This document shows positions 59,304 through 64,000 of a stretch of DNA of 64,000 nt, piece after piece (positions within the stretch are counted from its first letter, which is position 1; each line of letters starts with the position of its first letter). Both the position numbers and the translations under genes were made by a program. Origin of the DNA: Phalacrocorax aristotelis (taxonomy: Eukaryota > Chordata > Aves > Suliformes > Phalacrocoracidae); NCBI RefSeq assembly GCF_949628215.1, contig NC_134279.1, forward strand, positions 67,439,766 to 67,503,765, given 5' to 3'. The notes under the pieces were generated by a model. It saw only the letters and a list, made by a program, of their open reading frames with translations, was not told where the DNA came from and ran no database searches.

Positions 59304-60880
59304 CTAAAACATCACAAGGGTTTGCAAGCAACATGTTTTAAATCAGCTTCTTTTCATTTCAAAAGGGCTACACTTTTTAAACATAATTCTCTAATGGCTG
59401 AAAAGAATTTTCTGAAATACATATCAAGACATAAGCCAGTAAAGTGCTGATCTCATAGACAGCCAAATTGTCAGGTGATCTTTTATCACATGAAGGGGTA
59501 ATATTAGTCAGCTCTTGTTCCAGCTCACCCCTGACAGCAACATTTTGGTGTGATGATACGTGTTTTAAAGTCTCCATGAACAATTAATCACAATGAGAAC
59601 CAAAAGCATTAAGACATACCCGCTGTGCACTGAAGAAATCTCTTCAACTTCTGTTTACTTTTATTCTCCCTCCAGCTTCTTTTCCCTAAGAGTACTTTGT
59701 TAAATCATCAAATGGCTTCAATAACCTAATCTTCAGTGTAAATATTCTGTGCCATACACTGCTGCAAATACAGCCACACTACTTTTTTCCCTCTTTTAAA
59801 AAAAATATTTTTATAACCTTAGAGTAATTTGTCTATGGACTCACACTTCTGAGGAACATGCTGGTTCTTCTTTTCTTTCTATTAAACAGTCTCCATGCCT
59901 TAGTGAATATATGCATCTTTATTATTTATCTACTTATTTATATAGTGTCATGCTCACATTGATGCACTGGTACTTAGCTGATGGATTTTGCTGAAGGTAA
60001 ACTAGTTTATTTGTTACCTGCAGCAGAGTCTTCAGGAAAGACAGGTTTACCCACAAATGGATGTGCAATTTTGTGTTTGATATGGTGGAGACACAGCAAA
60101 AGCTGTACTTCAGTTACTTCTCTGATGCTTTTTCTCCCTATTTCTCTTCCTAAACTCTCTGAACCATGGCCATGCTGATAGGGCACCAGCATGTTAATCA
60201 AAAGGTTTCAAGTCACTGCTTTGGGCTTGGGATTAGAGTGCAATTATCCATGTAAGTCAATGATTTTTTTATTATTATCACTTCGCTGCAACCAAATTTT
60301 GCTCAATAATTTCAGGTCTAAGCAAAACTAGAAGCATCATTGATGTGATCTTCTATATAGAACAGGGCAGAATTGACACTGATTTTTGCATCAAGACTAA
60401 AACTTCCACTTAAAATATACAGTATAAACTAAAATGACATAAAGATGGATACTAAGTTTTGGAATGGCTTTTCTCCAAGGATACACCAGGTTAGGGCTCA
60501 TAAACTTTAGGAAGAAGATTTGGGTGCTGCTCAGTGGTGTTCTTCAGTAAAGAGATGACCTGTCATAACATCCCAGAGGGAATGGAAATAAGACCAACAG
60601 CTGCTAGAATCCCCACCTCATCCCCTACTGAGCTGCCTTTCCTCACCGGCCAGTTCTAGAAACAAAACATTGGGCCAGAAGGGCCTCTGATCTGACTCAG
60701 CACAGCCATTTTTAATTTAAGTTCTTAGTTTTGATTTAAATGCTTCACATGATGTTTAAACCAATTTCACCGCCGGAGAAATTGTTCCAACGGTTTGATA
60801 GCCTTGAAAGCCAAACCTTAGCTCTGGCCTGAACTTGTCTACCTTTAGCTTGCAGTCATTGGATCTCATGATAGCTTTTT

Positions 60881-61162
60881 CACAGAATGGTAGGGGTTGG
60901 AAGGGACCTCTGGAGCTCATCTTGTCCAACCCCCCTGCTTGAGCAGGCACACCCAGAGCAGGGGGCACAGGAACGCATCCAGGTGCGTTTTGAATGTCTC
61001 CAGGGAAGGAGACTCCACAATCTCCCTGGGCAGCCTGTGCCCCTGCTCTGGCACCCGCACAGGAAAGGAGTTTTTTCTCATATTGAGGTGGAACTTCCTG
61101 TGCTCCAACTTGTGCCCATCGCCCCTTGTCCTGTCACTGGGCACCACTGAAAAGAGTCTGGG
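60881..61162 (-). mobile_element. CR1 LINE 3' end, little diverged
   Basis: On the minus strand it carries the CR1 C-terminal block [13 protein letters not shown], then [20 protein letters not shown] and the 3' end (AAGGGACCTCTGGAGCTCAT on the plus strand). It closely resembles the 3' part of the 18,465 copy, so both belong to one young subfamily. It lies between BST1 and FBXL5, about 0.3 kb from the CpG island. Confidence 0.93.
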
Positions 61163-61429
61163 CCCAAATTTTTCAGTTGCATTAATTTCGGTAGAAAATA
61201 ACCAAGACTCCCTTTAAACTCGTCCACGAAAAATTCAGTGCTTTAATCTGCTTATCTGGCACAACCCCTGTGAAAAGTTGGGTGCAGACTCCCCACCGTC
61301 GGCCAGTTTGGGACACATCATGCGCCTTCCCTCACAAACACCAGTTCACCTGCCGGCATCGCCTTTACTCCCCACGCACCGTCACGCCCTCAGGGTGTGT
61401 GCGTGATGCAAGCTTTCCCCACCTCCCGC

Positions 61430-62340
61430 CAAGACTCCCCGCCCATCCTCCCGTACCGCGCAGGCGCGGTCCCTCCGCGCCGCTCGCCACGCAGCGCCCG
61501 GCGGGAAGGGGCGGGGCTAGCAGCGCATGCGCGCGGCGGTGGCGCGGGTGGCAGCTGCGCTGGCAGGGCGGCCGCGGTCACGTGGGGCTGGGGCCGGCGG
61601 GGCGCCCTCGGCCGCGCATGCGCCGGGCGGATGTTGCCGCCGCCGTTAGCGCAGCTACCGCCGGGGCTCTATGGGGAGAACATGGCTCCTTTCCCCGAGG
61701 AGGTGGATGTCTTCTCGGCTCCGCACTGGCGGATGAAGCAGCTCGTGGGGCTCTACTGCGACAAGGTAGCGGGTGGGGGCGACCTCTGCTCCGTTCCGCT
61801 CCCCTCCCCTGAGGCGGGGGGGAGGATTTCGGTAGCGCGCATCTGTCAGCGCCCCGCCGCCAACTTCTCACCGCTGCCGCGGGGCTCCCGGCCGCTCCGG
61901 CCCTCCCGCCGCAGGCAGCCCCGTCAGGGCCGGGCCGGGGCCCCCTTCGCTTCCGGAGCCCCGCCGGCTCCTCGCCGGCCCCTGCGGGGGTCCCCTTCAG
62001 CTCGGGGGAGCGGCGTTCCCTCGCGGGGGCCGCGCCTTCCCACTGCCTGCCCTCCCGCCGGGCCGCGGGCAAGCGGGGCGCCGGCTCGTACCACGGACTA
62101 CCCCCGGGGCTGGGGAGCGGGCGCCGGGGCCGGCCGCGGCGGAGCAGCCTCCCCCCTTGGGGCGCGAGGCGGCGAGCGGGTGGCCCTGGGGGCCGGGGGG
62201 GCGGCGGGGGGGCCGGCTGCGAGCCCCGCCGCTTTTCGTTAATTAACCGGTACCAGGCGAGGCACCGGCGCTGCGCATGGGGCTCCCTGAGCCTGCCGGC
62301 GGCTGCCTGTGCGTTTGCATGCGCAGCGTGTAATCCGTGA
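61430..62340 (+). promoter_or_regulatory. FBXL5: FBXL5 CpG-island promoter
   Basis: A dense CpG stretch starting about 250 bp before the FBXL5 ATG and reaching into intron 1. It has two perfect NRF1-type palindromes GCGCATGCGC (61,523-61,532 and 61,614-61,623), a related GCATGCGCAG at 62,317, a GC box GGGGCGGGGC (61,508) and an E-box TCACGTGG (61,578-61,585). No TATA box is seen. This is the layout of a housekeeping promoter. Long open frames on both strands here are composition effects. Confidence 0.85.
61682..61765 (+). CDS. FBXL5: FBXL5 first coding exon (N-terminus of hemerythrin-like domain), gene continues past the window
   Basis: FBXL5 is the substrate receptor of an SCF ubiquitin ligase that degrades IRP2 when iron is present; its N-terminal hemerythrin-like domain senses iron and oxygen (family knowledge). 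The 28 codons begin [18 protein letters not shown] and end LVGLYCDK, differing from human by one residue (Ser for Thr at 12). His15, an iron ligand in human FBXL5, is present. The exon ends at GACAAG|GTAGCG, as in the human gene. The start at 61,682 has a strong context (AACATGG). An in-frame ATG at 61,631 lies upstream in a weak context with no stop between. The next exon (LSKTNF... in human) is not found before 64,000. Confidence 0.95.
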
Positions 62341-64000
62341 GCAGCCTAAAGATACCCTAGGTAGGTTGTTTTACTTTAAATACATATGATTTTACTCGCG
62401 GGCAAAAGTAACTTTTATTCTTGCATCAGAGCAGTTAGTCAGCAAGGCTGATGCGTCACCTGAAAGGCAAACTTTACTGCAGCAGCTTCGAGCGTAATGG
62501 AAGGGTTTCAGGTAGATATTTCAAAGCCAGCACTCGTACTGAAAGAAGTAGTGCCTCCCATCTCGGGGCATTAATGGCTCTTTGGAGAACCAGATTGGTT
62601 AACAGGCATTTAAAAGGAGGGTGAAGTATACCGTCTCTCATGTAACTCGCTTACTGCTGCCAGCGGGCTGGGGCAGTTCTAGCATCCTCCCCCTGTTTTC
62701 CACATGCCACCTTGTACTGCACCAGGTCCCTTCTTGTGAGCCCGTTCAATTTGGTAATCGGGTGAAGAAAACACGAGTCGTTTTTTGCTGGATTAGCTAA
62801 CTGAACAGGCTGAGCAGAGGGTCTTGGGGGGAGGAGAAGGTGAGACCTTGTGTAATGCTGCTTTGCCTTTTATCTGTGAGTGTGTTTGCTTTATTTTTAA
62901 TCTGTGGCGGCATGAACACTTGTGACATCTTAACAGAGTGGATTTTAGGTGAAGGGAAGCAAACACCTGGGACTTTTCTGCCCCCCGACCCCCAGCAGCA
63001 GGACTGGCATATTGTTGATGGCAACGGAACAGGTTTTGTTGGAACCTCCGGATACTGTAGTCATTTGGGTTTTGTTTCTAGAGCAACATTTAGCTCACTT
63101 TTATTGAGCCTCCCACAAAGTTTTGACCAAGTTTACTATGACTTGATAAAAGTAAAACTCCCTGGGCAGGAATGGTTGGTATTCCTAAATATTGGCAAAT
63201 TTGATTAAAACTATCCCGCTTGCAATGAACATAATCTCTCACTTTCTAAAAATTTTTATACAGGAGTTTGCTTGCCTCCTTTCTCTTTTGAAGAAGTGCA
63301 TGTATGAATGAATGGTTCTTCTTTCTTAAAAGTACTCAATCTTTCATCTTTTAACCCTGTTTCAGAACTCAATGACTGTGCCTGGCCTATGACCTTTGTA
63401 TTTCAGTAACGCTAGCTTTGCATCAGAAAAAACTCTGAACTATGTTTGGCTTTCCTTCTTGTGTGATCGAGATGCTGTAATTAAATAAGACTTAAGTTCT
63501 GCTTATATGGCAATTATAACTTGTAAAGCTATGCTCTTTATAAATCTAGTTTGTCCTTGAGGGATCTTTAATTTTGTGAATTGTGTGTTACCTGCTGTTC
63601 CCCATGTTCCCTGTACGCTGTAATATAGTCGCTGTTTGTTAGCAGCTGAATTAGTAAGTTCCAACCAATGTTAGTGAGGGTGAAATGGGTCTGTCTATGC
63701 TTTACTTTTCAGGGGAACAGCTGTAATGTTATTGATGGGTAAAGTATGTAGGTACTTAAATAATCCTTTAGGACAGAGAGGCACAGTTTATTTTGTTCTT
63801 CCAGGACTTGATGTGAGACAGAACGGTCAGTCAGTTGTTTGGTGCATTAAGAAAGTTATCCTACTCCTTTAACTGTTGCTAGCAGAGATCTCACCATACT
63901 TTTGCTGCATTCTTAATTTTTTTACCTGCATTGTACACAGTGCCCTGCACTTGGATAATAAAAATAACAAATTCTCTTCAGTAAGGAAACCCACAAAATG
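61766..64000 (+). other. FBXL5 intron 1, partial
   Basis: The CpG island continues to about 62,340. Beyond it lies ordinary A+T-rich intron. A 122-codon frame at 62,840-63,208 (plus) has no family resemblance and is taken as chance. Confidence 0.7.

Larger units (their letters stand above)
58929..61330. other. BST1-FBXL5 intergenic region
   Basis: About 2.4 kb between two genes that point away from each other. It holds the candidate BST1 leader exons (59,245-59,303 and around 59,620) and a CR1 3' end (60,881-61,162). The FAM200B gene found here in mammals is not present. Confidence 0.6.

Noticed and set aside
58929-61681. FAM200B or another gene between BST1 and FBXL5
   Set aside because: FAM200B is a mammalian neighbour derived from a transposon; no such coding sequence is visible here.
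61397-62242. Long Pro/Arg/Gly-rich frames on both strands over the FBXL5 CpG island
   Set aside because: High G+C removes stop codons; only 61,682-61,765 is recognisable coding sequence.
62840-63208. Second exon of FBXL5
   Set aside because: The frame does not resemble the conserved hemerythrin-domain continuation (LSKTNFSNN...), so exon 2 lies past the window.

Overview
This window is vertebrate nuclear DNA, almost certainly from a bird. CR1 LINE fragments end in the avian octamer-type tail (ATTCTGTG-like repeats) and lie on both strands. Two solo LTRs look like an avian ERVL-type family. The conserved gene order FBXL5 - BST1 - CD38 has compact introns. Nothing prokaryotic is present (no operons, CRISPR or IS elements).

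The protein-coding content is two ADP-ribosyl cyclase paralogues in tandem on the minus strand, plus the first coding exon of a neighbour on the plus strand. CD38 runs from its ATG at 27,656 down to its stop at 2,000 (8 exons, 307 codons). BST1/CD157 runs from its ATG at 58,910 down to its stop at 42,316 (9 coding exons, 316 codons). I placed every exon by reading splice sites and frame; all junctions join in frame. Exons 2-7 have identical lengths in the two genes (130, 136, 83, 77, 93 and 87 nt) and the same phases, the mark of an old tandem duplication. CD38 keeps the type II membrane anchor and the two extra cysteines known from CD38. BST1 has a cleavable signal peptide and a ninth exon that encodes a GPI-attachment tail. 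FBXL5 (iron-sensing F-box protein) starts at 61,682 in a CpG island and is transcribed away from BST1; its other exons lie beyond the window.

Layout: 1-880, no gene seen; about 880-27,660, CD38, with a 16.7 kb intron 1 holding three CR1 fragments and a CpG-rich patch; 27,660-27,900, CD38 promoter; 27,900-41,390, intergenic, with CR1 pieces and an LTR-like fossil; about 41,390-58,930, BST1, with two solo LTRs in intron 1; 58,930-61,300, BST1 upstream region with possible 5' noncoding exons and a CR1 3' end; 61,330-62,340, FBXL5 CpG island; 62,340-64,000, FBXL5 intron 1.

The two cyclase genes make ectoenzymes that act on extracellular NAD+. I found no new multi-gene system. The points most worth a second look are an odd double acceptor at BST1 exon 6, an extra C-terminal cysteine in CD38, a cluster of GGGTCA half-sites in the CD38 promoter, probable untranslated 5' exons of BST1, and a CpG-rich island inside CD38 intron 1.
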